64,000 nt of DNA from RH-AL1 sp965198495 (lineage in GTDB: Bacteria > Pseudomonadota > Alphaproteobacteria > Rhizobiales > Beijerinckiaceae): positions 2,170,001 to 2,234,000 of the forward strand of contig CBDAPL010000001.1 of NCBI GenBank assembly GCA_965198495.1. Reading direction: 5' to 3'. This document shows positions 8,048 through 17,457 of this stretch, one piece after another; positions within the stretch are counted from its first letter, which is position 1; every line of letters starts with the position of its first letter. The notes beneath the pieces were generated by a model. The model did no database searches, was not told the DNA's origin, and was given only the letters and a program-made list of their open reading frames with translations. A program made the translations under genes and the position numbers.

Positions 8048-9107
8048 AGGCCTTCAGCTCGGCCATCGAGCTGAAGCGATAGATGCCGGCTTCCGATTGC
8101 GCCTCGATGGAGCCATCGGCGAACATGACGTAGGACGTGCCCTCCGACTCGTAGCGGCCGATCACGGCGGACACGGCGGGCGGCGGGGCTGGCGTTGCGG
8201 CGGACGCGGGTACTTGCGCCAGTCCGGCGCTACGCGGAGGTTCGGCTTCGATCGTCTCGCCCGCTGCCTCGGATAAGGCCTCGGGTGCGGCCGGGTGCGG
8301 CTCGCCATGGCCGCTCGCGGCGGGCGCCTCATGGCCGGCGAGGTGGACTCCCGCGGCGAGTTCTTCGTCGAGCTCGGAAAAGGCTCGATCGAGCCAATCG
8401 TCTTCGCCCGGAGCGGCAGACTTTTGTGCGAGCGGCGCCAGATCGTGATCGGCCGTCGATGGGGTCTGCAGTTCGTACGAATCGCCAAGATGGGGCGAAA
8501 CGGGTTCGGGAGTACCCGGCACGGGCACGAGGGTCTCGCTATCGTGCAGCGCCGGCTCGACGAAGGCGGTCTCGTGGACGCCCGATGTTTCATCGAGGGC
8601 CACATTTCGCGCCAGCGGTTCGGCTGCCGCATGGCCATGCGCAACAGGCTCGTATGGCGTGAGCGGCTCGTGGAATGGCTGGTCTTGTTGGAAGTCGGCC
8701 TCGAATGGCGCCTCGGTCAGTTCGTGTGCGTGATGCGCTTGATCGGCCATAAAGGCCGGCGCGGCGGCGACGGCCGAAATCAAGGCTGGCTCAGCCATAT
8801 CCGGAGCTGTCTCGAAGGAAGGTTCATGCGCTCTTGCGGTGGGCGACTGCGCGTTCGAAGCCAGCGCCTCGCTGATCGGCGGACCGTTGGCCTGGATCAA
8901 ACGTGTGCCAAGTTCCTGCCTAATTGCCGTCAGGGTTCTTAAGACGAGACCCAATGCCAAAGTGACCAGACCACCGGCGAGCATAGTCGAGCCTGAGATG
9001 AGCTCGGCCCAACCGCGTTCGACCTCAATAATAGGAAATCCCGATACGATCGCGAAAACGCCGATCAACGACGTCAGCGCACCGATCGCAATGACTAGAT
9101 AGGCCAT
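8034..9107 (-). CDS. Membrane protein with long Ala/Pro/Glu-rich linker, function unknown
   Basis: A 357-residue protein with two membrane helices in the first 60 residues (YLVIAIGALTSLIGVFAIV, and about 37-58 GSTMLAGGLVTLALGLVLRTL). A long acidic, low-complexity region of about 240 residues follows. The last 50 residues are compact and look conserved (VIGRYESEGTSYVMFADGSI, then FSSMAELKAFIEG). That tail resembles a small beta domain found at the C-terminus of Hyphomicrobiales membrane proteins, but I cannot name the family. It ends 14 bases inside oligopeptidase B. ATG at 9107. Confidence 0.75.
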   Translation of the reverse strand: MAYLVIAIGALTSLIGVFAIVSGFPIIEVERGWAELISGSTMLAGGLVTLALGLVLRTLTAIRQELGTRLIQANGPPISEALASNAQSPTARAHEPSFETAPDMAEPALISAVAAAPAFMADQAHHAHELTEAPFEADFQQDQPFHEPLTPYEPVAHGHAAAEPLARNVALDETSGVHETAFVEPALHDSETLVPVPGTPEPVSPHLGDSYELQTPSTADHDLAPLAQKSAAPGEDDWLDRAFSELDEELAAGVHLAGHEAPAASGHGEPHPAAPEALSEAAGETIEAEPPRSAGLAQVPASAATPAPPPAVSAVIGRYESEGTSYVMFADGSIEAQSEAGIYRFSSMAELKAFIEG

Positions 9108-9310
9108 GAGGGTCTCATAAGCGCCTGATTACGTCGGAAAGCGTCTCGCGACGGCAACAAGCTACGCGGGAAACACGATGCGCGCAAAAGTCAACACGGA
9201 ATCATTTTCATTGAGGTTAACGCGCCCGTTGCCTGCTTCGGTGCCGGAGCCTAGTTAAGGCGCATGCGGGCGGTACCGAAGCCGCCACCGCGCCCTTCGA
9301 GGAGCTTTCG

Positions 9311-9907
9311 ATGTCTTTCACTCTTCCGCCGCTTCCCTACGCCCACGACGCGCTGCAGCCGTTCATGTCCAAGGAAACGCTGGAATTTCACCACGACAAG
9401 CATCACCAGGCCTATGTGACGGCCGGAAACAACTTGCTGAAGGATAGCGGTCTCGAGGACAAATCGCTCGAGGACATCGTCAAGGAGTCCTACGGCAAGA
9501 ACGCCGGCCTCTTCAATAATGCCGGCCAGCATTACAACCACACGCATTTCTGGAAATGGATGAAGCCCAATGGCGGCGGCACCCCGCCGGGCTCCATCGA
9601 GAAGGCGATCGTCGATGCCTTCGGCTCCTACGACAAGTTCAAGGAAGACTTCGTTCAGGCCGGCGTGACTCAGTTCGGGTCGGGGTGGGCGTGGCTCGCG
9701 GTCAAGGACGGCAAGCTCGCGATCATGAAGACGCCCAACGGCGAGAACCCGCTGGTTCACGGCGCTACACCGATCCTCGGCGTCGATGTTTGGGAGCACT
9801 CCTACTACATCGATTACCGCAATCGCCGTCCGGACTACATCAAGGCGTTCCTCGATCATCTGGTGAACTGGGACTATGTCGCCGAGCTTCACGGGAAGCC
9901 GGCCTGA
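9311..9907 (+). CDS. sodB: Superoxide dismutase, iron type
   Basis: Converts superoxide to hydrogen peroxide and oxygen in the cytosol. The 198 residues carry all four metal ligands: H27 (EFHHDKHH), H77 (HYNHTHFW), D159 and H163 (DVWEHSYYIDY). Gln73 next to the second ligand is the position typical of iron rather than manganese enzymes, though cambialistic use is possible. The ATG follows a GGAG at about 9 bases. Transcribed alone, with a 203-base leader region after the divergent membrane-protein gene. Confidence 0.95.
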   Translation: MSFTLPPLPYAHDALQPFMSKETLEFHHDKHHQAYVTAGNNLLKDSGLEDKSLEDIVKESYGKNAGLFNNAGQHYNHTHFWKWMKPNGGGTPPGSIEKAIVDAFGSYDKFKEDFVQAGVTQFGSGWAWLAVKDGKLAIMKTPNGENPLVHGATPILGVDVWEHSYYIDYRNRRPDYIKAFLDHLVNWDYVAELHGKPA

Positions 9908-9969
9908 GGCCAAACCTTGGTTCGCCGCGCTCCACGTAGTTAGGGCCGCGGCGCGCGCTCGTTGGATCT

Positions 9970-11658
9970 TCACGCGTGTGATCCTCGCCCACGGACGCCG
10001 ATCGCGGCCGCATCTTCGAGAAAAGCATCCACCGTGTGGCTGAGATCGCTGGCCCGGTGGCCGATGTCGGTGGCGGATTGACGAACTTGCGCGGCGGACT
10101 GGTCGGTTTCCCCGACCGCCGCCGCGAGGCGCTTCATGCTGGATGCGGCAACCGCCGCCGCCTCTGCCGCCTTGCTCACGCCGCTCGAGATTTCGGCTGT
10201 TGCCGCGACCTGCTTTTCCACCGCCACCATGATGACGGCGCTGAAGTGGTCGGCCTTCCCCATCGTCGCGCCGATCGTTCCCATGGCCTCAACCGCCATC
10301 GACATCGCCTCCTGAATCGCCCTGATATGATTGGCGACATGCTGCGACGCACGTGCGGTCTGCTCGGCGAGGTTCTTGACCTCGTTTGCCACGACGGCAA
10401 ATCCGCGCCCGCTTTCACCCGCTTTCGCCGCCTCGATGGCGGCATTCAGCGATAGAAGGTTGGTCTGGGACGCGATCGTCCGGATCAGATCGATGATGTC
10501 GCCGATTGCTTCCGCCTTGGCGAACAGCCCGCGCATGACGTCGCCCGTGTCGTTCGTGCACCGCGTCGCCTCTACAACCGTACCGCGTGTCTGCTCCACC
10601 TGTCGCTCGATCTCACGAACCGAGGCCGACAGCTCTCGCGACGCGCCCGCGACCGTTCCCACGCTCGCCGTCGCCCGGCTGATCGCGGTGACGGCGTCCT
10701 CCGCCCGCTGCGTCGTTTGCGCGGCGATGGACGCGAGACCATCGGCAGCCACCGTCATCTGGCCGCTCAAGCCCGCGACCTCGTCGAGCGACTCCCGCAC
10801 CGACGACCTGAAGTCGTCCACGCGAACGATGATGCGTTGGTTCAATTCGACCAGACGATCACGCGTGAGGTCCGCCTCGTGCTGGAGGCGTTCGCGGGCG
10901 ATGAGCCCGGTCTTCACATTGGAGAGGGCATGTGCCACCTCGCCGAAGCCGTCGCGGCGTTCCAGACCGGGAATGATCACGTCGACCGAGGACTCCGACA
11001 ATCCCACCATCGCCTCAGCGAGCGCGCGCAAAGGAATGATGTGGCGCCGGTACAGCAGGGCAGACATCGCTGCCACGACCAGCCACCCCACGAAACTGAC
11101 ACCGAAGACGATCGTGATGCTGCGGATCGCCTGGGACCTGAGCGCTCCCGAGTCGTGCCGGACGATGAGCCGTCCGATCTCGCGCCCGTCAACCTCGGGA
11201 TCGGCGAAGGAGCGGATCGTGACGATCGCGTCGAGGGCGTGCGGCGCCTCGAGCGAGGCGATGAACGCCTGGTCATCCTCGCCACCGGCGCGACGGGGAT
11301 AGGCGGCGAGCATGTCGCCTCCCGCCCCGACCACCGCGGCTCCGGTGACGTCGTCATCGAACCGCAAGCCTTCGAGAAGATCGGCTGGGACCGGCCTGCG
11401 CCCGACGTTCGCCAGCGCCTGCTCGACGGGGGCGGAAAGGATGCTCAGCGCATTCTTCCCGTGCTCGGAAAGCTGTTCCAGGCTCGCTCTGCGCATGACA
11501 AGGATCGAGATTGCTACCGTGATCAGCGCGAGCACGCCAAGCACGAGCAGGTAAAGTGCCATGGCGCGTCGCGCGTCGGCCATTCTCCGGGGCGGCCGTG
11601 TCGGCATTTCACTGGCGTTCGGGGCGACGTTTCGAGCCAAACGAATGGTTTCAGACAT
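9970..11658 (-). CDS. Methyl-accepting chemotaxis protein
   Basis: A 562-residue chemoreceptor. Membrane helix 1 is about residues 32-51, a periplasmic sensor of about 125 residues (too short for dCache, consistent with a single Cache or unknown fold) follows, then helix 2 (about 180-204), HAMP (about 205-260) and the signalling hairpin with tip IASQTNLLSLNAAIEAAKAG and GRGFAVVANEVKNLAEQTA. There is no C-terminal CheR/CheB pentapeptide. It probably feeds a CheA/CheW system encoded elsewhere; no che gene lies in the window. The ligand cannot be inferred. ATG at 11658. Confidence 0.92.
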   Translation of the reverse strand: MSETIRLARNVAPNASEMPTRPPRRMADARRAMALYLLVLGVLALITVAISILVMRRASLEQLSEHGKNALSILSAPVEQALANVGRRPVPADLLEGLRFDDDVTGAAVVGAGGDMLAAYPRRAGGEDDQAFIASLEAPHALDAIVTIRSFADPEVDGREIGRLIVRHDSGALRSQAIRSITIVFGVSFVGWLVVAAMSALLYRRHIIPLRALAEAMVGLSESSVDVIIPGLERRDGFGEVAHALSNVKTGLIARERLQHEADLTRDRLVELNQRIIVRVDDFRSSVRESLDEVAGLSGQMTVAADGLASIAAQTTQRAEDAVTAISRATASVGTVAGASRELSASVREIERQVEQTRGTVVEATRCTNDTGDVMRGLFAKAEAIGDIIDLIRTIASQTNLLSLNAAIEAAKAGESGRGFAVVANEVKNLAEQTARASQHVANHIRAIQEAMSMAVEAMGTIGATMGKADHFSAVIMVAVEKQVAATAEISSGVSKAAEAAAVAASSMKRLAAAVGETDQSAAQVRQSATDIGHRASDLSHTVDAFLEDAAAIGVRGRGSHA

Positions 11659-11721
11659 GGCGGCGCTCGGACTGAAATTCTCTTGTGCGCTCCGAGACTT
11701 GACCGACGCTTACGCTTGACG

Positions 11722-12576
11722 TTACGGCATCCGCGTGAGCTCCGTCATGCGTCTTGTCACAGCGTTGGCGCGTTCGAGCGTGCGGGCGAAGGCGGTGGAC
11801 GTCAGAAAGGCGAGCTCTCGCTCGCGTGACTCGACCACCGGATCAAGCCGGCGCAGTGCATCGTCGACGTAGCCGGGATGGCACATGATCAGGTGGCGAG
11901 GGCCCGGTGCCTCGAGGTAGCGGGTGAAAAGCCGGCCGTACTCACCCGCTGGATCGAAGGTCGAGAAGCCGGCGAAACCCTCGTTCGTGGCGTAACCGAG
12001 CCGAGCGGCCTGCGCTCCCCAGCCGCGCGCGACGAGGCTGAGGCCAAACGCCTTCGTGAGTGTCGTGCGTCGCCGCAGAATTCGAGCGGATCGATCGCCG
12101 CAATCGCGCAGCCACGGACGCCAGTCACGTATCTCCAGCGCCGCGCAGAGGCTCTTCCGGATCGGGCTGACGACGTGAACGTGCTGGTGGCCGTCGATGT
12201 GGTCCGGCGGACGGCCGAGGACGTCGATGAAGCGATCCATCTGGCGGCCGATCTCGTCCGTCACCTCCGCGTGGGGGAGGGTGCCGGCGTGCGCCATCCG
12301 CAAAATCGCACCGATTGTCGGCAAGCGACCGCGGGGCGCCAGCGTCGGCATGGGTCCAAGCGGCGCCCCTGAGGTGAGGTTGAGATGGAGACCGATGTCG
12401 GCGCGACCGACATAGGTCAGCAGCGCCGGCGCCGCGTCGGGCCAGGTGAGCGCGCTCGTCATGGCGCTCGTCGCGCTGAGCGCGCCCGCCTCCAGTGCCT
12501 CCAGGATGCCGCGGCTGACACCCGGCGTCATCGCGTAATCGTCGGCGCACAGGCAGAACGGGAGAGGCGGGCTCAA
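11722..12576 (-). CDS. YdjC/ChbG/HpnK-family carbohydrate deacetylase
   Basis: Members remove N-acetyl groups from sugars; relatives include ChbG (chitin oligosaccharides) and HpnK (hopanoid pathway). The 284-residue protein has the family metal site: DD in CADDYAMTPGVS (residues 11-12) and the His motif DGHQHVHV near residue 128. GLHLNLTSG near residue 63 is a second signature. The start is TTG at 12576 and its only Shine-Dalgarno-like GGAG lies inside the adjoining 17-bp tandem repeat. No hpn or chb genes are nearby, so the substrate is unknown. A glycosyltransferase is divergently transcribed, which may hint at a shared envelope-glycan role. Confidence 0.85.
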   Translation of the reverse strand: MSPPLPFCLCADDYAMTPGVSRGILEALEAGALSATSAMTSALTWPDAAPALLTYVGRADIGLHLNLTSGAPLGPMPTLAPRGRLPTIGAILRMAHAGTLPHAEVTDEIGRQMDRFIDVLGRPPDHIDGHQHVHVVSPIRKSLCAALEIRDWRPWLRDCGDRSARILRRRTTLTKAFGLSLVARGWGAQAARLGYATNEGFAGFSTFDPAGEYGRLFTRYLEAPGPRHLIMCHPGYVDDALRRLDPVVESRERELAFLTSTAFARTLERANAVTRRMTELTRMP

Positions 12577-12580
12577 GGGC

Positions 12581-12648
12581 TTCAGGCTCCGTGAAGGTTC
12601 AGGCTTCGTGACTGTTCAGCCTTCGTGAAGGTTCAGGCTTCATGAAGG
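12581..12648. repeat. Four 17-bp tandem repeats upstream of the deacetylase gene
   Basis: Four head-to-tail 17-base units with consensus TTCAGGCTTCGTGAAGG occupy 12581-12597, 12598-12614, 12615-12631 and 12632-12648, with one to three differences between units. They start 5 bases upstream of the TTG start of the leftward deacetylase gene, so they form its leader. Unit 1 alone carries CTCCG, which reads CGGAG on the minus strand and could act as its ribosome-binding site. The unit length is not a multiple of three, consistent with non-coding DNA. Confidence 0.9.
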
Positions 12649-12858
12649 TTGATCAACGATAAAAGCGGGTGGCGCTCCCGTGGGTTCGTCCCGGCGCCAT
12701 TTCGGACGAAGCCGTGACCGGTTATGGTCGCGGCGCCATGGATCTTTGCCCGGATCGATTCGAAGCGGGACCGTCCAGGGCAAGACTGATCCAAGGCAAG
12801 ATTCAGGACAACGCCGATCCGGTCGGACTATGGCGAGTTGGACCACCAAGGTAGGACC

Positions 12859-13884
12859 ATGACCAGCGACGCGGTCGAGCGTACGGAACTTTCCGTCATC
12901 ATCCCGGTGTTGAACGAGGCCGACAATATCGCGCCCCTGCTCGCGCGCCTGATCCCTATTCTCGTTCGGTGCGTCGCAAGCTACGAGATACTCTTCGTCG
13001 ACGATGGCTCGACCGACGCCACGATCGCCGCCATCGATCGGGCGCATGACAAGGATCCCGGCGTCGGCGCGATCTCCCTGAGCCGGAACTTCGGCAAGGA
13101 GGTGGCGATCGCCGCCGGCCTCGATCATGCGACAGGGGCCGCAAGCGTCATCATAGACGCCGACCTCCAGCATCCGCCCGAGATGATCGAGACCTTCGTG
13201 GCGCGCTGGCGCGAGGGTTATAAGAACGTCTACGGTCAGCGGATCGACCGAAGCGACGATAGTGCGCTGCGGCGCGCCCTGACACAGCGGTTCTACAAGA
13301 TATTCGGCTCCGTCGGCGAGACGAGGCTGCCCGAAGGCGCCGGCGATTTCCGGTTGCTCGATGCGCAGGCCGTGGCCGCGCTGCGGACGCTGCGGGAGCG
13401 TGCGCGTTTCAACAAGGGCCTCTACGCCTGGATCGGCTTCAAGTCGATCGGCGTGCCCTTCGACGTCGAGACGCGAGCCTTCGGCCAGTCGAAGTTCAGC
13501 TACCGCAAGCTGACCCGTTTCGCGCTCGACGGCCTGATGTCTTTTTCGACGATGCCGCTGATGGTCTGGACCTATGTCGGCACGGTGATCTCGGTCGTCT
13601 CGATGGCGACGGCGATCTATTTCGTGGCCGAGACGATGATCGAGGGCAACGACGTTCCCGGCTTCGCCTCGCTGATCGTCTCCGTGACCTTCCTCGCCGG
13701 CATCCAGCTGCTGTCGCTCGGCGTCCTCGGCGAATACATCGGACGCATCTTCGCCGAGGTGAAAGGTCGACCGCTCTATCTTGTTCAGGAGCGGGTCGGA
13801 CGTGCCCGGCGCGGTATCGAGCCGCTCGACCGTGTGAGCGTCGGCGCCGGCAGCATTCGAGGCGGCGATCCCCACGATGGCTGA
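12859..13884 (+). CDS. GT2 glycosyltransferase, polyprenyl-phosphate hexose/DPM1-like
   Basis: The protein (341 residues) has an N-terminal GT-A domain and two C-terminal membrane helices (about 226-250 and 262-285), the layout of DPM1/GtrB/ArnC enzymes that load a sugar onto undecaprenyl phosphate at the inner membrane. Seen motifs are SVIIPVLNEADNI, VDDGSTDAT (nucleotide binding) and DADLQHPPEM (metal DxD-like). I chose ATG 12859, which has AAGG/AGGA upstream, over a TTG 21 bases earlier. murJ begins 17 bases after the stop, so they are probably co-transcribed. The sugar cannot be deduced. Confidence 0.9.
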   Translation: MTSDAVERTELSVIIPVLNEADNIAPLLARLIPILVRCVASYEILFVDDGSTDATIAAIDRAHDKDPGVGAISLSRNFGKEVAIAAGLDHATGAASVIIDADLQHPPEMIETFVARWREGYKNVYGQRIDRSDDSALRRALTQRFYKIFGSVGETRLPEGAGDFRLLDAQAVAALRTLRERARFNKGLYAWIGFKSIGVPFDVETRAFGQSKFSYRKLTRFALDGLMSFSTMPLMVWTYVGTVISVVSMATAIYFVAETMIEGNDVPGFASLIVSVTFLAGIQLLSLGVLGEYIGRIFAEVKGRPLYLVQERVGRARRGIEPLDRVSVGAGSIRGGDPHDG

Positions 13885-13901
13885 ACGCCGCGAGATCGCG
13901 C

Positions 13902-15458
13902 ATGTATAGGTCGCTGCTGTCGGTTGGCGGCTTCACGCTCGTCTCGCGGGCGACGGGCTTCCTCCGCGATATCGTGCTCGGCGCCGTCCTCGGTGTCGGC
14001 GTTCTGTCCGACGCCTTTTTCGTCGCGTTTCGCCTGCCGAACCATTTTCGAACGATCTTCGCCGAGGTGGCTTTCAACTCGGCCTACGTGCCCTGCTACG
14101 CCCAGGTCCTCGAAACCCGAGGCGACGCGGAGGCGCATCGGTTCTCGAGCCAGATCTTCACCTATCTTCTCGCCTCGCAGGTCGTGCTCCTCGCGCTGGC
14201 GTGGCTGTTCATGCCGACCCTCGTCGACCTGTTGGCGCCGGGGTTTCGGTCGCATCCGGAGAAGTTCGCGCTCACCGTGACGATGACGCGAATCACCTTT
14301 CCCTACCTGCTCTTCATCACGATCGTCACGTTGCAATCGGGCACGCTGAATGCGAACGGGCGTTTTGCGGCCGCCGCCTTCGCGCCGGTTCTTCTCAACC
14401 TGACGACAGTCGTTTTCCTCGGCCTGGCCTTCCTCTTTCCCAACGCCGGCATCGCCGCGAGCTGGGGTACGACTGTTTCCGGTCTGCTGCAGATGTTGAT
14501 GACCGGCTACGCGGCTCATCGCGTCGGCATTCTCGAATATCTCGCACGGCCGGAGATGAACGCCGAGGTCAAGCGCTTCTTCGTGCGGCTGGGCCCCGCC
14601 GTCATCGGCTCGGCCGGGCCGCAGATCGCCGTTTTCGCCGACACGATCATCGCCTCGATGCTGCCGACCGGCGGCCTCACATCGCTCTATTACGCCGATC
14701 GCATGTACCAGCTGCCGCTTGGCGTCATCGCCATCGCCGCCGGCACGGTGTTGCTGCCGGAAATGAGCCGGCGTCTGGCGGCCGGCGACCGCGACGCCGC
14801 CTATCACGCGCAAAACCGCACGGCCGCGCTCTCGCTTGCCCTGTCCGCCCCCTTCTTCGTCGCGTTCATCATGGTGCCGGAATGGATCATGCGTGCGGCC
14901 TTCGAACACGGCGCCTTCACCGGCACGGCCGCCGATCGTTCGGCCGCCGTGCTGGAGGCCTACGGTTTCGGCTTGCCGGCGATCGTGCTGATCCGGTCGG
15001 CCCTGCCGAGCTTCCTGGCGCGCGGCGACACGCGCACGCCAATGCTGGTCACGCTGGCGTCCTTCGCGGTCAACGTGCTTTTGAAGATCGTTTTATATCG
15101 CCCGTTCGGCGCCGTCGGTCTCGCCGCCGCGACGGCGGTTGGTAGTTGGATCAATCTTGGATTGCTGGTCTTCCTCGCGATCCGTCGCGGCGAGATGCAT
15201 CCCGACATGCAACTCGGTCGGATCGGCGCGGCCATCGCCATCGCCTCCGCCGTCCTCGCGCTCGCCGCACTTGCCGTGCCGTCGATCGGCTGGGCCATGT
15301 TCGGCGGCATCGCCCGGTTCGCGGTCGAGCTGACCTTCGGTTTCATCGGCGTCGTCGGCACGATCGTCTATCTGGTCGCGCTCGCCATCGCCATGCGGGC
15401 GTTTGGCATCGATCTGCCGATGCCGCGTCGCTTCGCGCTCCGTCTGGGAGTTGCCTAG
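13902..15458 (+). CDS. murJ: Lipid II flippase MurJ
   Basis: MurJ flips lipid II across the inner membrane for peptidoglycan synthesis. The 518 residues give about 14 membrane helices. Family signatures include SRATGFLRDIVLGAVLGVG near the N-terminus (including the functionally important Arg residues), VAFRLPNHFRTIFAEVAFNSAYVP, and YYADRMYQLPLGVIAIAAGT near residue 265-284. The ATG at 13902 follows the glycosyltransferase stop by 17 bases. The gene is likely essential. It converges with the M20 peptidase gene 12 bases downstream. Confidence 0.95.
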   Translation: MYRSLLSVGGFTLVSRATGFLRDIVLGAVLGVGVLSDAFFVAFRLPNHFRTIFAEVAFNSAYVPCYAQVLETRGDAEAHRFSSQIFTYLLASQVVLLALAWLFMPTLVDLLAPGFRSHPEKFALTVTMTRITFPYLLFITIVTLQSGTLNANGRFAAAAFAPVLLNLTTVVFLGLAFLFPNAGIAASWGTTVSGLLQMLMTGYAAHRVGILEYLARPEMNAEVKRFFVRLGPAVIGSAGPQIAVFADTIIASMLPTGGLTSLYYADRMYQLPLGVIAIAAGTVLLPEMSRRLAAGDRDAAYHAQNRTAALSLALSAPFFVAFIMVPEWIMRAAFEHGAFTGTAADRSAAVLEAYGFGLPAIVLIRSALPSFLARGDTRTPMLVTLASFAVNVLLKIVLYRPFGAVGLAAATAVGSWINLGLLVFLAIRRGEMHPDMQLGRIGAAIAIASAVLALAALAVPSIGWAMFGGIARFAVELTFGFIGVVGTIVYLVALAIAMRAFGIDLPMPRRFALRLGVA

Positions 15459-15470
15459 TCCGAAGTCCGT

Positions 15471-16853
15471 TCAGCTGCTGATCGCGCTCAGCACGCGCGC
15501 CCACGAGCGCGCGCCCTTGTGGAACGAGGTCATCTCGTACTTCTCGTTGGGCGAGTGAATGCGGTCGCTCTCGAGGCTGAAGCCGATCATCAGCGAATCC
15601 ATCTTCAACGTGCTCTTGAACGCTCCGACGATCGGGATCGAGCCGCCGCAACCCGCCATGACCGGGTCGACGCCCCATTCGGCGCGAAGCGCGCGCCTGG
15701 CGCGGCTCAGCACCTCCGAGGTGAAGGGCAGGGTGATCGCGCCCGATGCGCCGTGCGAGATGAAATGCGCCTCGCAATCATCAGGGAGGCGCTTCCTGAC
15801 GAAAGCGCGGAACGCGGCGGCGATGGCGTCGGGATCTTGTTTGGCGACCAACCGAAACGAGAACTTGGCACTGGCCTGCGCCGGAAGCACCGTCTTCTGG
15901 CCCTTGGCCGTGTAGCCGCCGGTGATCCCGTTGACCTCGCAGGTCGGGCGCGACCAGATCATCTCGAGAACGCTGCGCCCCCGCTCGCCGGCCGGCACGG
16001 ACAGGCCGACGTCACCGAGGAACTTGCCGCCGTCGAAACGCAGCGCGTGCCACTGGTCCGCCACTTCGGATGGAAGCTCCCGAACGTCGTCGTAGAAGCC
16101 CGGCACGGTGACGTGACCGTTGTCGTCGTGAAGATCGGCGATGATCCTCGCCAGAACGCGGATCGGGTTCATGGCGGGGCCGCCGAACATGCCGGAATGC
16201 AGGTCGCGATCGGCCGCGTGAATGACGACCTCCTCGCCGACCAGGCCGCGCAACATCGTGGTGATCGCCGGTGTCTTGGCGTCCCACATCAGCGTGTCGC
16301 AGACGAGCGCGATGTCGGCCCGCAGCTCCTTGGCATTCTCCGCCAAAAAGGCCGGGAGCGAGGGCGAGCCGCTCTCCTCTTCGCCCTCGAGCAGCACGGT
16401 AATGTGGCAGGGGAGCCCGCCGGTCTCCTTGAAGGCGCGGCAGGCCTCAACGAACGTCATCAGTTGGCCCTTGTCGTCCGCGGTGCCGCGCCCGACGAGC
16501 TGCTTGCCGTCCGGTCCGTCGGCGAGGCGCGGCTCGAACGGGGGCGTCTGCCAGAGGTCGAGCGGATCGGCCGGCTGGACATCGTAATGTCCGTAGAAAA
16601 GCAGGTGCGGAACGTCGGAGCGCGGCGCCTTGATCGTTGCGACCACCATCGGATGACCCGCGGTCGCCCGCACGCTCGCCTCGAAGCCGATCGTCCTCAG
16701 CTGATCCGCGGCCCATGCCGCCGCGCGGTCGCACTCGGCCTTGAAGGCCGGGTCGGTCGAGACGGAGGGAATGGCGACGAACGCGAACAGCCGGGCAACG
16801 GCGTCATCCATGTTCTGATCGATCTTTGCCAGGACCGCATCGAGCGAAGCCAT
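15471..16853 (-). CDS. M20-family dipeptidase/metallohydrolase
   Basis: A cytosolic di-zinc peptidase of 460 residues, close to the CNDP-like dipeptidases. Metal and catalytic motifs are visible: FYGHYDVQP (His and catalytic Asp), GRGTADDKGQ (bridging Asp), EGEEESGS (catalytic Glu pair) and a C-terminal His in DRIHSPNEKYE. The dimerisation 'lid' lies between (about 200-330, including LHSGMFGG). ATG at 16853 is preceded by AAGGGAGA and fits the domain start better than a GTG-type start further upstream. Substrate not determinable from sequence. Confidence 0.92.
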   Translation of the reverse strand: MASLDAVLAKIDQNMDDAVARLFAFVAIPSVSTDPAFKAECDRAAAWAADQLRTIGFEASVRATAGHPMVVATIKAPRSDVPHLLFYGHYDVQPADPLDLWQTPPFEPRLADGPDGKQLVGRGTADDKGQLMTFVEACRAFKETGGLPCHITVLLEGEEESGSPSLPAFLAENAKELRADIALVCDTLMWDAKTPAITTMLRGLVGEEVVIHAADRDLHSGMFGGPAMNPIRVLARIIADLHDDNGHVTVPGFYDDVRELPSEVADQWHALRFDGGKFLGDVGLSVPAGERGRSVLEMIWSRPTCEVNGITGGYTAKGQKTVLPAQASAKFSFRLVAKQDPDAIAAAFRAFVRKRLPDDCEAHFISHGASGAITLPFTSEVLSRARRALRAEWGVDPVMAGCGGSIPIVGAFKSTLKMDSLMIGFSLESDRIHSPNEKYEMTSFHKGARSWARVLSAISS

Positions 16854-16994
16854 CGAATCTCCCTTGTCGTGCCGGTCGGGCCGGTAAGTTCGTCCTTGCC
16901 GTCCTTGTCGCGCCAAGCCTTCTTAGATCGAATTCCGTGCCGTTGAAAATCGCCTCTAAAAACGCCGCGTCGCGGTTCCAGGGAAGGGAGAGAC

Positions 16995-17336
16995 ATGATG
17001 CGGCTGCGCGCCGACTTCTGGGTGTCCGCCTACTTACGGCGCTGCGAAATCGAAGGGGCGAGCGCCTTTCTGCGTCGCAGGGGAGCGCCGGAGGCGGGCG
17101 CGATCTACATCAAGCTCGATGTCCTCGACGGGCGCGCCGCGCTGTTCGGGCCGGCACCACGCGACGAGGAGGAGTCGCTGGACGAGCGCCGCTTCCTGCG
17201 TCTGCACAACAACGCATGGATCGAGCCGCCCGACGCGGAAGCCCGTCTCAAACGAGAGATCTCGTTCGACAGCGACATCTGGATCGTCGAGGTCGAGGAT
17301 CGGCAAGGGCGGATCTTTGTGGACGTGGTCGGCTGA
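16995..17336 (+). CDS. DUF1491 family protein
   Basis: A 113-residue cytosolic protein of the DUF1491 family, common in Alphaproteobacteria and without known function. Conserved stretches visible are FWVSAYLRRCE near the N-terminus, GAIYIKLDVLDG in the middle and the tail SDIWIVEVEDRQGRIFVD. The start is the first of two adjacent ATG codons, preceded by GGAAGGGAGA. It is divergent from the M20 peptidase. No metal or catalytic motif is evident. Confidence 0.88.
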   Translation: MMRLRADFWVSAYLRRCEIEGASAFLRRRGAPEAGAIYIKLDVLDGRAALFGPAPRDEEESLDERRFLRLHNNAWIEPPDAEARLKREISFDSDIWIVEVEDRQGRIFVDVVG

Positions 17337-17420
17337 GTTTGCGGCGTTTCAGCAACAACGGCGGATTGATCGTTTCCTGGTGAGGCTTCGTTAACCTCGA
17401 CAAGGCGAAGTGAGCTCCTG

Positions 17421-17437
17421 GGCAATGCATCATTGCC
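17421..17437. promoter_or_regulatory. Perfect dyad upstream of a small conserved gene
   Basis: GGCAATG and CATTGCC form a perfect 7-base inverted repeat around CAT. It lies 20 bases upstream of the GTG start of the following small gene, where a repressor site or a leader hairpin could act. No T-run follows, so it does not look like an intrinsic terminator. Confidence 0.35.
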
Positions 17438-17457
17438 ACGTTTAACGGAGCCGCCAG

